A stretch of DNA of 8,643 nucleotides from Thermoplasmatota archaeon. GTDB taxonomy: Bacteria; Pseudomonadota; Gammaproteobacteria; Burkholderiales; Thiobacillaceae. Shown piece by piece: positions 1 to 6,972 of the stretch; position 1 is the stretch's first letter; each line of letters begins with the position of its first letter. The DNA is taken from contig JAMCVR010000018.1 in assembly GCA_023475455.1 (NCBI GenBank), forward strand, positions 1 through 8,643, written 5' to 3'. The notes below the pieces were generated by a model. That model did not search any database. It was not told the DNA's origin and was given only the letters and a program-made list of their open reading frames with translations. A program made the translations under genes and the position numbers.

Positions 1-168
1 CCGATCACCGACGCCATGACCCGCATCATCCTCAAGGGCGGCAACGAATCGGATATCGCCGACCAGGCTCGGCGCGAAGGGGTGCTCGACCTGCGGCAGG
101 CGGGATTGTTGAAGGTCAAATCAGGCCTGACTTCTCTTGAGGAAGTCGAGGCCGTCACTAACATGTAA
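1..168 (+). CDS. pilB: PilB, type IV pilus assembly ATPase, C-terminal end (partial)
   Basis: This is the last 55 codons of an ORF that is open at the left edge of the window and stops at TAA 166-168. The peptide reads PITDAMTRIILKGG near its start and DLRQAGLLKVK and TSLEEVEAVT near its end. These match the C-terminal tail of the GspE/PilB secretion ATPases, where a 'DLRxxGLxKVxxGxTSLEEV' stretch is conserved. PilB is the cytoplasmic hexameric motor that powers pilus extension by ATP hydrolysis on the platform protein PilC. The Walker motifs lie outside the window, so the assignment rests on this tail and on pilC and pilD following directly. pilC starts 12 nt downstream, which suggests co-transcription. 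Confidence 0.9.
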   Translation, partial: PITDAMTRIILKGGNESDIADQARREGVLDLRQAGLLKVKSGLTSLEEVEAVTNM

Positions 169-180
169 GGATCGTTACAC

Positions 181-1401
181 ATGGCTACAGCGGCAAAAGC
201 AGTCAAAGACGCCACCTTCCTGTGGGAAGGCATGGACAAGCGCGGCAAGAAGGTCAAGGGCCAGATACAGGCCGGCGGCGAGGCCGTGGTCAACTCCCTG
301 CTGCGCAAGCAGGGCATCACGGTGACCAAGGTCAAGAAACAGAGCGCGCTGTTTAGCGGCGCCAAGCGCATCACCGACAAGGATGTCACCCTGTTCACCC
401 GCCAGCTGGCCACCATGATGAAGGCCGGGGTGCCGTTGCTGCAATCGTTCGAAATCGTGGCGCGCGGGCACTCCAACCCGTCGATGCAGCGCCTGCTGCT
501 GGAAATCAAGGCCGATATCGAAAAGGGCAGCAGCCTGACCCAGTCCTTCGGCCGTCATCCCCTGTACTTCGACGCGCTGTTCTGCAACCTGGTGGGCGCG
601 GGCGAGGCGGCCGGTATTCTGGAAGGGGTGCTCGAACGTCTGGCGGTGTACAAGGAAAAAATTCTCGCCATCAAGGGCAAGATCAAGTCGGCGCTGTTCT
701 ACCCCGTTTCCATCATCGTGGTGGCGTTTGTCATCACCGCCATCATCATGATTTTCGTGATTCCGGCGTTCAAGGACTTGTTCAGCAGCTTCGGCGCCGA
801 CCTGCCGGCGCCAACGCTGGTGGTGATGGCCATCTCGGACTTCTTCGTCGAGTGGTGGTGGGCGATTTTCGGCGCCGTCGGCGGCGGCATCTTCGCCCTG
901 CTGCAGGCCTGGAAGCGTTCGCGCAAGGTGCAGATGTTCATGGATCGCGTCATGCTCAAGCTGCCGATTTTCGGGCCGGTCATCGAAAAGGCCACCATCG
1001 CGCGCTGGACGCGCACGCTGGCCACCATGTTCGCCGCCGGCGTGCCGCTGGTCGAGGCGCTGGAGTCGGTGGGCGGCGCATCCGGCAACCAGGTGTTCGT
1101 CGAGGCGACCCATAAAATCCGTGGCGAAGTGTCGACCGGTACCGCATTGACCGTGGCGATGCAGAACTCCGGCCGTTTCCCCAACATGGTGCTGCAGATG
1201 GCCGCCATCGGCGAAGAATCGGGCTCGCTCGACGCCATGCTGGGCAAGGTGGCCGACTTCTACGAAGCCGAAGTGGATGACGCCGTCGAGGCGCTGTCCA
1301 GTCTGATGGAACCGATCATCATGGTGGTGCTGGGCACGCTGATCGGCGGCATGGTCATCGCCATGTACCTGCCGATCTTCAAGATGGGTTCGGTCGTCTG
1401 A
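181..1401 (+). CDS. pilC: PilC, type IV pilus inner-membrane platform protein
   Basis: The 406-residue product has the usual length of the GspF/PilC family. It shows two T2SSF domains, roughly residues 68-192 and 272-394. Each begins with the same kind of helix (LATMMKAGVPLLQSFE near 77, LATMFAAGVPLVEALE near 281) and contains a GE-A/E-x-G-x-L segment (GEAAGILEG near 141, GEESGSLDAML near 344). Hydrophobic membrane segments lie at about 173-198, 226-243 and 378-401. In the family, PilC sits in the inner membrane, contacts the PilB motor and transmits its motion to pilin subunits. The ATG at 181 has an AAGG about 10 nt upstream (167-170) that can serve as ribosome binding site. The TGA stop at 1399-1401 overlaps the pilD ATG by one base, indicating translational coupling. 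Confidence 0.97.
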   Translation: MATAAKAVKDATFLWEGMDKRGKKVKGQIQAGGEAVVNSLLRKQGITVTKVKKQSALFSGAKRITDKDVTLFTRQLATMMKAGVPLLQSFEIVARGHSNPSMQRLLLEIKADIEKGSSLTQSFGRHPLYFDALFCNLVGAGEAAGILEGVLERLAVYKEKILAIKGKIKSALFYPVSIIVVAFVITAIIMIFVIPAFKDLFSSFGADLPAPTLVVMAISDFFVEWWWAIFGAVGGGIFALLQAWKRSRKVQMFMDRVMLKLPIFGPVIEKATIARWTRTLATMFAAGVPLVEALESVGGASGNQVFVEATHKIRGEVSTGTALTVAMQNSGRFPNMVLQMAAIGEESGSLDAMLGKVADFYEAEVDDAVEALSSLMEPIIMVVLGTLIGGMVIAMYLPIFKMGSVV

Positions 1402-2252
1402 TGGAACTGCTGCACGCCGAACCAGCCCTCTTCACCGGGCTGGTTTTTTTATTCAGCCTGCTGGTCGGAAGCTTTCTCAATGTCGTCATCCATCGCCTGC
1501 CCAAAATGATGGAGGCGGAATGGCGGGCGCAATGCGCGGAACTGAGCGGCGAGACCGTGGCGGAGGCCTCGCGCTACAACCTGTGGCTGCCGCGTTCGGC
1601 CTGTCCGCAGTGCGGGCATCAAATTACCGCGCTGGAAAATATCCCGCTGTTGTCATGGCTGCGGCTGCGCGGGCGCTGCTCGTCCTGCAGCACACCGATC
1701 AGTGCGCGCTATCCCCTGGTGGAATTGCTCACCGCACTGCTGTCGGCGGCGGCCGCCTGGAAATGGGGCGTGAGTGTGCAGACCCTGGGCGCGCTGCTCC
1801 TGGTGTGGACGCTGATTGCGCTGGCGTTCATCGATCTCGACGCCACCCTGCTGCCCGACAGTCTTACCCTGCCGCTCGTGTGGCTGGGGCTGCTGTTCAA
1901 CCTCGGCGGGCATTTCGCCAGCCTGCCGGACGCGGTCGTCGGCGCCATGGCCGGCTACGGCGTGCTGTGGGCGGTGTACTGGCTGTTCAAGCTGGCCACC
2001 GGCAAGGACGGGATGGGCTACGGCGATTTCAAACTGCTGGCGGCCATCGGCGCCTGGCTCGGCTGGCAGATGCTGCCCGTCACCCTGCTGCTGTCGTCGA
2101 TGGTCGGCGCGGTGGTCGGCGTGGCGATGATCGTGCTGGTCAAGCATGACCGGCGCGTGCCGATTCCCTTCGGCCCCTATCTGGCCGGCGGCGGGCTGGT
2201 GGCGCTGTTCTTCGGCGCCGACCTGACGCAGGCCTATCTCGCGCAATTCTGA
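1401..2252 (+). CDS. pilD: PilD, prepilin leader peptidase / N-methyltransferase
   Basis: A bifunctional inner-membrane aspartic protease of 283 residues that cleaves the leader of type IV prepilins after glycine and methylates the new N-terminus. The N-terminal GSFLNVVIHRLP stretch (about 23-34) is the family's methyltransferase-side signature. Two CxxC pairs (C68/C71 and C93/C96) form the cytoplasmic zinc-binding loop of the full-length family. The catalytic aspartates are D145 in FIDLDATLLPD and D209 in GMGYGDFK (GxGD motif). Their 64-residue spacing equals that reported for the TcpJ pair D125/D189. The rest is a series of hydrophobic helices. It overlaps pilC and coaE by 1 bp at each end (TGATG-type junctions), so the three genes are probably translated together. 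A T7 run near codon 15 (1444-1450) stands out in this GC-rich gene, but the frame is intact. Confidence 0.97.
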   Translation: MELLHAEPALFTGLVFLFSLLVGSFLNVVIHRLPKMMEAEWRAQCAELSGETVAEASRYNLWLPRSACPQCGHQITALENIPLLSWLRLRGRCSSCSTPISARYPLVELLTALLSAAAAWKWGVSVQTLGALLLVWTLIALAFIDLDATLLPDSLTLPLVWLGLLFNLGGHFASLPDAVVGAMAGYGVLWAVYWLFKLATGKDGMGYGDFKLLAAIGAWLGWQMLPVTLLLSSMVGAVVGVAMIVLVKHDRRVPIPFGPYLAGGGLVALFFGADLTQAYLAQF

Positions 2253-2860
2253 TGTTCGCAGTCGGGCTCACCGGCGGTATCGGGTCGGGCAAGTCGACCG
2301 TCGCCGGCCTGTTTGCCGATCTGGGTGTCCCGGTGATCGATACCGACGTCATCGCGCGCGAACTGACGGCGCCCGGCGGCGCGGCGCTGGCGGCGATTCG
2401 TGCGGAGTTTGGCGAGGCGGTGATGCAGGCGAACGGTACGCTGGATCGCGCTGCCCTGCGCCGCCGCATCTTTGCCGACGCCGCGGCGCGCCGCCGACTC
2501 GAAGCCATCCTGCATCCACGCATCCGGGAGGCGGTGGAACAGACGCTGGCCACGCTGACGGTACCCTATGCGCTGGTCGTGATTCCGCTGCTGGTGGAAA
2601 CCGGCGGCTACGCGGATGTGCTGAACCGCGTGCTGCTGGTCGATTGTCCCGAAGATTTGCAGATTGCCCGCGTGACGGCGCGCAACGGACTCGCGCAAGA
2701 CGAAGTGAAAGCCATTCTCGCAGCGCAGGCCGGGCGTGCCGAGCGGCTGGCGGCGGCAGACGATGTGATCGTCAACACGGCAACGCCCGCGGTCTTGCGA
2801 GCCGAGGTGGCGACGCTGCACCAGCGCTATCTGGGGCTCGCGGCTACGCCGTCGCCTTGA
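2252..2860 (+). CDS. coaE: CoaE, dephospho-CoA kinase
   Basis: The 202-residue cytoplasmic P-loop kinase phosphorylates the 3'-hydroxyl of dephospho-CoA, the last step of coenzyme A synthesis. The Walker A motif GGIGSGKST is at residues 8-16. IDTD at 29-32 is the family's acidic substrate-site motif. HPRIR (88-92), PLLVE (112-116) and the C-terminal ADDVIVN (about 169-175) are other conserved CoaE stretches. The length matches the family (about 200 residues). The ATG at 2252 overlaps the pilD stop by one base. coaE directly after pilD is a recurring arrangement in proteobacteria without a known functional link. A 52-nt gap separates it from zapD. Confidence 0.97.
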   Translation: MFAVGLTGGIGSGKSTVAGLFADLGVPVIDTDVIARELTAPGGAALAAIRAEFGEAVMQANGTLDRAALRRRIFADAAARRRLEAILHPRIREAVEQTLATLTVPYALVVIPLLVETGGYADVLNRVLLVDCPEDLQIARVTARNGLAQDEVKAILAAQAGRAERLAAADDVIVNTATPAVLRAEVATLHQRYLGLAATPSP

Positions 2861-2884
2861 TTTTCCGCATGAATCGGCGACAAT
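2857..2884 (+). promoter_or_regulatory. possible sigma-70 promoter ahead of zapD
   Basis: TTGATT at 2857-2862 and GACAAT at 2879-2884 are separated by 16 bp, and each matches four of six consensus positions. The site covers the coaE stop codon and lies about 30 nt upstream of the zapD GTG. It could give zapD-yacG their own transcript. This is a pattern match only, and read-through from coaE is equally possible. Confidence 0.3.
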
Positions 2885-2912
2885 CGATCCATTCAAACCA
2901 ACGCGTCGCGGC

Positions 2913-3668
2913 GTGATCCACTACGAATATCCCCTGAGCGAACGCATCCGCACCCTGCTGCGGCTGGAAGACCTGTTCGATCGTTTCGATGCCTATGCCG
3001 CATCGCCCGACCCGCATGCGCATCATTCGGCTCTGCTGACCTTGTTCGAAATGGCGGAAGTGGCGGCGCGCGCCGATCTCAAATCCGATCTGCTGCAGGA
3101 ATTGGACCGGCAAAAAGCCGTGTTGACGGCATTGCGCGGCAACCCGCATGTGCAGGGCGAGACGCTGGAACAGGTGCTGGCAGCGATCGAGGCCGCGCAT
3201 CAGGGCATGTACCAGCTGCCCGGAAAAGTGGGGCAGCACCTGCGCGAGGACGACTGGCTGATGACCGTCAAACAGCGCGCGGCCATTCCGGGCGGCATGT
3301 GCGAGTTCGACCTGCCGTCCTACCACTACTGGCTGCACCAATCGGCAGACGTACGCATGAGCCAGTTGCAACGCTGGCTGGCGCCGTTTTCGTCCATTCG
3401 CGCCGCGGTCGGCATCGTGCTCGGCCTGCTGCGCGACAGCGGCCAAGCCGAGTTGCAGCACGCGAAGAATGGCAGCTATCAGCGCATGCTCGAATCGCGT
3501 AATCCGCAGCTGATCAGGGTCGCCCTGGACGACGAGCTGCCATGCGTCCCCGAAATTTCGGCCAATAAATACATGCTCAACATCCGCTTCGTATACGCGG
3601 GTTCCGGGCAGGTGCGCACCTGTACTGCCCAGCCGCTCGATTTCGACCTGACTTTCTGCACCCTGTGA
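2913..3668 (+). CDS. zapD: ZapD, FtsZ-associated cell division protein (DUF1342)
   Basis: The 251-residue soluble protein has the N-terminal signature of the ZapD (formerly YacF) family: [19 protein letters not shown] within the first 20 residues. Family members are about 250 residues long. ZapD binds the FtsZ C-terminus and crosslinks protofilaments into bundles at the division ring. The first half is mostly helical. Another recognisable patch is [10 protein letters not shown] (about 134-143). The start is a GTG at 2913, chosen because the conserved N-terminus begins right there. No clear Shine-Dalgarno sequence precedes it. Its stop codon overlaps the yacG GTG start (GTGA, 4 bp), pointing to coupled translation. 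Confidence 0.94.
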   Translation: MIHYEYPLSERIRTLLRLEDLFDRFDAYAASPDPHAHHSALLTLFEMAEVAARADLKSDLLQELDRQKAVLTALRGNPHVQGETLEQVLAAIEAAHQGMYQLPGKVGQHLREDDWLMTVKQRAAIPGGMCEFDLPSYHYWLHQSADVRMSQLQRWLAPFSSIRAAVGIVLGLLRDSGQAELQHAKNGSYQRMLESRNPQLIRVALDDELPCVPEISANKYMLNIRFVYAGSGQVRTCTAQPLDFDLTFCTL

Positions 3669-3880
3669 AATCCGCGGCCAAGCCTCCTGTCGTCAGTTGT
3701 CCGATATGCGGTACGGCCGTGAAATGGACGGCGGAGAACCGCTGGAAGCCGTTTTGCAGCGAGCGCTGCAAGCTGATCGACCTCGGGCAGTGGGCCACCG
3801 AAAAATACCGCGTGCCGGTGGAGCCCAAGCCTGACGAAGGCGAGGCGCCCGATGAAGACGGGCGCCCGCAAGCGCAGTGA
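3665..3880 (+). CDS. yacG: YacG, zinc-containing DNA gyrase inhibitor
   Basis: The 71-residue protein carries a C-x2-C-x15-C-x3-C zinc site (C12, C15, C31, C35), followed by [16 protein letters not shown], the diagnostic YacG stretch. In E. coli YacG binds GyrB and inhibits gyrase. The C-terminal 15 or so residues are acidic and probably disordered. Translation starts at a GTG that overlaps the zapD stop by 4 bp. This is the intact copy. All but its first 5 nt lie inside the 938-bp duplicated unit, and the second copy (from 4608) has lost the start. It ends 3 nt from the stop of the convergent rpiA copy. Confidence 0.95.
   Translation: MKSAAKPPVVSCPICGTAVKWTAENRWKPFCSERCKLIDLGQWATEKYRVPVEPKPDEGEAPDEDGRPQAQ
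3844..3866. terminator. GC hairpin between convergent yacG and rpiA (copy 1)
   Basis: GGCGCCC (3844-3850) and GGGCGCC (3860-3866) form a perfect 7-bp stem with a 9-nt loop. It lies inside the end of yacG and 18 nt beyond the rpiA stop on the other strand. There is no strong T-run on either side, so it is not a typical intrinsic terminator. It could still pause or end either transcript. The same hairpin recurs in the second copy at 4782-4804. Confidence 0.3.
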
Positions 3881-3883
3881 GGC

Positions 3884-4540
3884 TTACTTCCTGTAGGTCT
3901 TGACGCCGCCGGGGGTGCCGAGCAGCAGCACATCCGCGCCGCGCCGCGCAAACAGGCCATTGGTGACCACGCCGACGATCTGGTTGATCGCGGTTTCCAG
4001 CGACACCGGATCGACGATGGACAGGCCGTGCACGTCGAGAATGAGGTTGCCGTTGTCGGTGGTGAAGCCCTCCCTCAATCGGGGTTGGCCGCCCAGCTTC
4101 ACCAGTTCGCGCGCGACGTAGGAGCGCGCCATCGGGATCACCTCGACCGGCAGCGGGAACGCGCCCAGCACGCCGACCAGCTTGCTTTCATCGGCGATGC
4201 AGATGAATTGCCTGCTGCACGCCGCCACGATTTTTTCGCGCGTCAGCGCGCCGCCGCCGCCCTTGATCATGGCGAAATGCTCGGTGATTTCGTCGGCGCC
4301 GTCGACGTAGATTTCGAGTTCGCCCGCGCTGTTGAGATCCAGCACCTGGATGCCATGGCTTTTCAGGCGGGCGGCGGTGGCTTCCGAACTCGCCACCGCG
4401 CCGTCGATGCGGCCCTTGACCTCGGCCAGCGCGTCGATGAAATAGTTGGCGGTCGAGCCGGTGCCTACCCCGATGACGCCGCCGCGGGCATAATCCACCG
4501 CGGCACGCGCCACGGCCTGTTTCATTTCGTCCTGAGTCAT
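3884..4540 (-). CDS. rpiA: RpiA, ribose-5-phosphate isomerase A, copy 1
   Basis: The 218-residue cytoplasmic enzyme interconverts ribose 5-phosphate and ribulose 5-phosphate in the pentose phosphate pathway, and also in the Calvin cycle where that is present. Visible motifs are GVGTGSTAN (24-32, phosphate loop), DGADEI (80-85) and [11 protein letters not shown] (93-103). D80, D83, K93 and E102 correspond to the E. coli active-site residues D81, D84, K94 and E103, one position earlier. The length matches E. coli RpiA (219). The ATG is at 4540, and its 67-bp upstream region, including a candidate promoter, is duplicated intact. It converges on yacG with a 3-nt gap. This copy is identical to the one at 4822-5478. 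In the duplication model it is an extra copy, or a phantom one if the assembly is wrong. Confidence 0.93.
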   Translation of the reverse strand: MTQDEMKQAVARAAVDYARGGVIGVGTGSTANYFIDALAEVKGRIDGAVASSEATAARLKSHGIQVLDLNSAGELEIYVDGADEITEHFAMIKGGGGALTREKIVAACSRQFICIADESKLVGVLGAFPLPVEVIPMARSYVARELVKLGGQPRLREGFTTDNGNLILDVHGLSIVDPVSLETAINQIVGVVTNGLFARRGADVLLLGTPGGVKTYRK

Positions 4541-4571
4541 GATGTTTTCGTCGATTTGGATGCAGCCGGCT

Positions 4572-4600
4572 AAGATAGCGGCATCGCCCCCTTTTTACAA
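4572..4600 (-). promoter_or_regulatory. candidate sigma-70 promoter of rpiA copy 1
   Basis: On the - strand TTGTAA (4595-4600) and TATCTT (4572-4577) are spaced by exactly 17 bp, each matching four of six consensus bases. The -10 element is about 31 nt upstream of the rpiA ATG, giving a short leader of roughly 25 nt. The site lies wholly inside the duplicated unit, so this rpiA copy keeps the same promoter as the right-hand copy. Confidence 0.5.
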
Positions 4601-4608
4601 ACCTCGCA

Positions 4609-4818
4609 TCCGCGGCCAAGCCTCCTGTCGTCAGTTGTCCGATATGCGGTACGGCCGTGAAATGGACGGCGGAGAACCGCTGGAAGCCGTTTTGCAGCGA
4701 GCGCTGCAAGCTGATCGACCTCGGGCAGTGGGCCACCGAAAAATACCGCGTGCCGGTGGAGCCCAAGCCTGACGAAGGCGAGGCGCCCGATGAAGACGGG
4801 CGCCCGCAAGCGCAGTGA
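4609..4818 (+). pseudogene. yacG: headless second copy of yacG
   Basis: This repeats yacG from codon 3 (TCC) to the TGA at 4816-4818 without change, but the GTG start, codon 2 and the coupled zapD end are replaced by rpiA upstream sequence. Reading upstream in frame meets a TAG at 4576-4578 with no ATG, GTG or TTG in between. The first usable in-frame GTG lies after the first CxxC pair (about codon 19-20), so any product would lack half of the zinc site. It is therefore a non-functional remnant created by the duplication junction. Confidence 0.9.
4782..4804. terminator. GC hairpin between yacG remnant and rpiA (copy 2)
   Basis: Duplicate of the 7-bp GGCGCCC/GGGCGCC stem with 9-nt loop seen at 3844-3866. 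It is located 18 nt past the stop of the right-hand rpiA and has no T-run, so it is only a weak terminator candidate. Confidence 0.3.
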
Positions 4819-4821
4819 GGC

Positions 4822-5478
4822 TTACTTCCTGTAGGTCTTGACGCCGCCGGGGGTGCCGAGCAGCAGCACATCCGCGCCGCGCCGCGCAAACAGGCCATTG
4901 GTGACCACGCCGACGATCTGGTTGATCGCGGTTTCCAGCGACACCGGATCGACGATGGACAGGCCGTGCACGTCGAGAATGAGGTTGCCGTTGTCGGTGG
5001 TGAAGCCCTCCCTCAATCGGGGTTGGCCGCCCAGCTTCACCAGTTCGCGCGCGACGTAGGAGCGCGCCATCGGGATCACCTCGACCGGCAGCGGGAACGC
5101 GCCCAGCACGCCGACCAGCTTGCTTTCATCGGCGATGCAGATGAATTGCCTGCTGCACGCCGCCACGATTTTTTCGCGCGTCAGCGCGCCGCCGCCGCCC
5201 TTGATCATGGCGAAATGCTCGGTGATTTCGTCGGCGCCGTCGACGTAGATTTCGAGTTCGCCCGCGCTGTTGAGATCCAGCACCTGGATGCCATGGCTTT
5301 TCAGGCGGGCGGCGGTGGCTTCCGAACTCGCCACCGCGCCGTCGATGCGGCCCTTGACCTCGGCCAGCGCGTCGATGAAATAGTTGGCGGTCGAGCCGGT
5401 GCCTACCCCGATGACGCCGCCGCGGGCATAATCCACCGCGGCACGCGCCACGGCCTGTTTCATTTCGTCCTGAGTCAT
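4822..5478 (-). CDS. rpiA: RpiA, ribose-5-phosphate isomerase A, copy 2 (native position next to ilvA)
   Basis: This 218-residue enzyme is identical to copy 1, with the same phosphate loop (24-32) and the active-site residues D80, D83, K93 and E102. It sits divergently from ilvA with 77 bp between the two start codons, and this rpiA-ilvA spacer is continuous with the ilvA leader. For that reason I take this as the native upstream context, while copy 1 keeps the native downstream neighbour (intact yacG). If both copies are real, the cell carries two equally expressed rpiA genes. A duplicate this perfect is prone to loss by recombination. Confidence 0.95.
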   Translation of the reverse strand: MTQDEMKQAVARAAVDYARGGVIGVGTGSTANYFIDALAEVKGRIDGAVASSEATAARLKSHGIQVLDLNSAGELEIYVDGADEITEHFAMIKGGGGALTREKIVAACSRQFICIADESKLVGVLGAFPLPVEVIPMARSYVARELVKLGGQPRLREGFTTDNGNLILDVHGLSIVDPVSLETAINQIVGVVTNGLFARRGADVLLLGTPGGVKTYRK

Positions 5479-5509
5479 GATGTTTTCGTCGATTTGGATG
5501 CAGCCGGCT

Positions 5510-5538
5510 AAGATAGCGGCATCGCCCCCTTTTTACAA
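5510..5538 (-). promoter_or_regulatory. candidate sigma-70 promoter of rpiA copy 2
   Basis: TTGTAA (5533-5538) and TATCTT (5510-5515) on the - strand, with a 17-bp spacer, lie in the 77-bp divergent rpiA-ilvA spacer. It is the same element as at 4572-4600. I could not find an equally good + strand promoter for ilvA in this short spacer, and ilvA has no clear Shine-Dalgarno sequence either. Confidence 0.5.
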
Positions 5539-6304
5539 ACCTCGCATCCGCCGCCATGAGCCCACCCGACGATTACCTCGAACGCATCCTCACCTCGCGC
5601 GTCTACGACGTGGCGGTGGAATCGCCGCTCGACGTGGCCCACAACCTGTCGCTTCGTCTCAACAACCGGATTCTGTTGAAGCGCGAAGACCTGCAGCCGG
5701 TGTTTTCCTTCAAGTGCCGCGGCGCCTACAACAAGATGGCCAGGCTGAGCGCGGCCCAGCTGGCGCGAGGGGTTGTGGCGGCGTCGGCCGGCAACCACGC
5801 CCAGGGGGTGGCGCTGGCGGCGCAGAAACTCGGTGTGACGGCGACCATCGTGATGCCGGCGACCACGCCGAAGATCAAGGTCGACGCCGTGGCGGCGCGC
5901 GGCGCGCAGGTGATCCTGCACGGCGACAATTACGACGAGGCCTGCGCCCACGCCACCATGCTGGCCAAGGAAGCGAAGGCGACCTTTGTCCATCCCTACG
6001 ACGACCCCGACGTGATCGCCGGGCAGGGCACGGTGGCGATGGAGCTGCTGCGCCAGCATCCCGGGCCGATCCACTCGGTCTACATCCCGGTCGGCGGCGG
6101 CGGGCTGATTGCCGGCATGGCGGTTTATATCAAGCGTCTGCGGCCGGACATCCGCATCGTCGGCGTCGAGCCCGAGGACGCCGACGCGATGGCGCGCTCG
6201 CTGTGCAAGGGCGAGCGCGTCACGCTGCCGCGCGTGGGCATTTTCGCCGACGGCGTGGCGGTGAAGAAAGTCGGCAAGGAAACCTTCCGCCTGGCGCAGC
6301 TGTA

Positions 6305-6638
6305 CGTCGACGAAATCATCCGCGTGAACAACGACGCCATCTGCGCGGCGATCAAGGACGTGTTCGAGGACACCCGCTCGATCCTGGAGCCGGCCGGCGC
6401 GCTGTCGATCGCCGGGCTGAAGGCCGCGATCGCCGGCGACAGGCTCAAGGGCAAGGCGCTGGTGGCGGTGGCCTCGGGCGCCAACATGAACTTCGACCGC
6501 CTGCGCCACATCGCCGAGCGTGCCGAGCTGGGCGAAAAGCGCGAAGCCGTGCTGGCCGTGACCATTCCCGAGACGCCCGGCAGCTTCAAGGCCTTTTGCG
6601 GCCTCTTGGGCGCGCGCAACATCACCGAATTCAACTAC
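6305..6638. repeat. 334-bp tandem direct duplication in ilvA, copy 1
   Basis: Positions 6305-6638 recur exactly at 6639-6972. Only a 2-bp CG is shared at the junctions (6305-6306, 6639-6640, 6973-6974). The unit covers IlvA residues 251-361 plus one base: the end of the catalytic domain and the first half of the first ACT-like domain. The flanks look loosely alike (TACG before copy 1, TACCG at the join), which is weak microhomology. Confidence 0.97.
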
Positions 6639-6972
6639 CGTCGACGAAATCATCCGCGTGAACAACGACGCCATCTGCGCGGCGATCAAGGACGTGTTCG
6701 AGGACACCCGCTCGATCCTGGAGCCGGCCGGCGCGCTGTCGATCGCCGGGCTGAAGGCCGCGATCGCCGGCGACAGGCTCAAGGGCAAGGCGCTGGTGGC
6801 GGTGGCCTCGGGCGCCAACATGAACTTCGACCGCCTGCGCCACATCGCCGAGCGTGCCGAGCTGGGCGAAAAGCGCGAAGCCGTGCTGGCCGTGACCATT
6901 CCCGAGACGCCCGGCAGCTTCAAGGCCTTTTGCGGCCTCTTGGGCGCGCGCAACATCACCGAATTCAACTAC
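6639..6972. repeat. 334-bp tandem direct duplication in ilvA, copy 2
   Basis: Identical to 6305-6638 at every base I compared. After 6974 the native ilvA sequence continues (CTATTCCGACC) into the remaining ACT-like domains. The 334-nt unit leaves one extra nucleotide, so it shifts the frame and is not a clean in-frame domain duplication. Confidence 0.97.

Larger units (their letters stand above)
3670..4607. repeat. 938-bp tandem direct duplication, copy 1
   Basis: Positions 3670-4607 recur at 4608-5545 with an offset of 938 and no difference that I could find by reading. The match continues 6 bp further: ATCCGC occurs at 3670-3675, 4608-4613 and 5546-5551, so the unit is bounded by a 6-bp direct repeat. 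The unit holds yacG minus its first 5 nt, complete rpiA, and 67 bp of the rpiA-ilvA intergenic region. No transposase, inverted repeats or other mobile element signs flank it. Confidence 0.97.
4608..5545. repeat. 938-bp tandem direct duplication, copy 2
   Basis: Identical to 3670-4607. The left junction at 4607/4608 fuses the rpiA upstream region to the third codon region of yacG. The right end runs into the native ilvA leader, 10 nt before the ilvA ATG. The ATCCGC at 5546-5551 is the third occurrence of the bounding hexamer. Perfect identity over 938 bp, including non-coding bases, implies either a very recent duplication or an assembly error. Confidence 0.97.

Noticed and set aside
1444..1450. 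T7 tract near codon 15 of pilD as a phase-variation switch
   Set aside because: Seven bases is short for slippage-driven switching, the frame is intact, and there is no second sign of variation.
4188..4898. A 236-codon antisense frame across the first duplication junction that looks like a fused protein
   Set aside because: It is made by joining shadow frames of yacG and rpiA at 4607/4608. It has no motif and no ribosome site.
3670..5545. Insertion sequence or other mobile element as the cause of the 938-bp repeat
   Set aside because: There is no transposase, no terminal inverted repeats and no target-site duplication apart from the 6-bp junction hexamer. The repeated content is ordinary local housekeeping sequence in its native order.
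5508..6968. Long antisense open frame (486 codons) across ilvA, with similar ones at 175-1113, 1653-2246, 2234-2896 and 7241-8458
   Set aside because: These are GC-rich shadows of strong coding genes on the other strand. Their translations are Arg/His/Gln-rich, show no family motif and change with the duplication joins.
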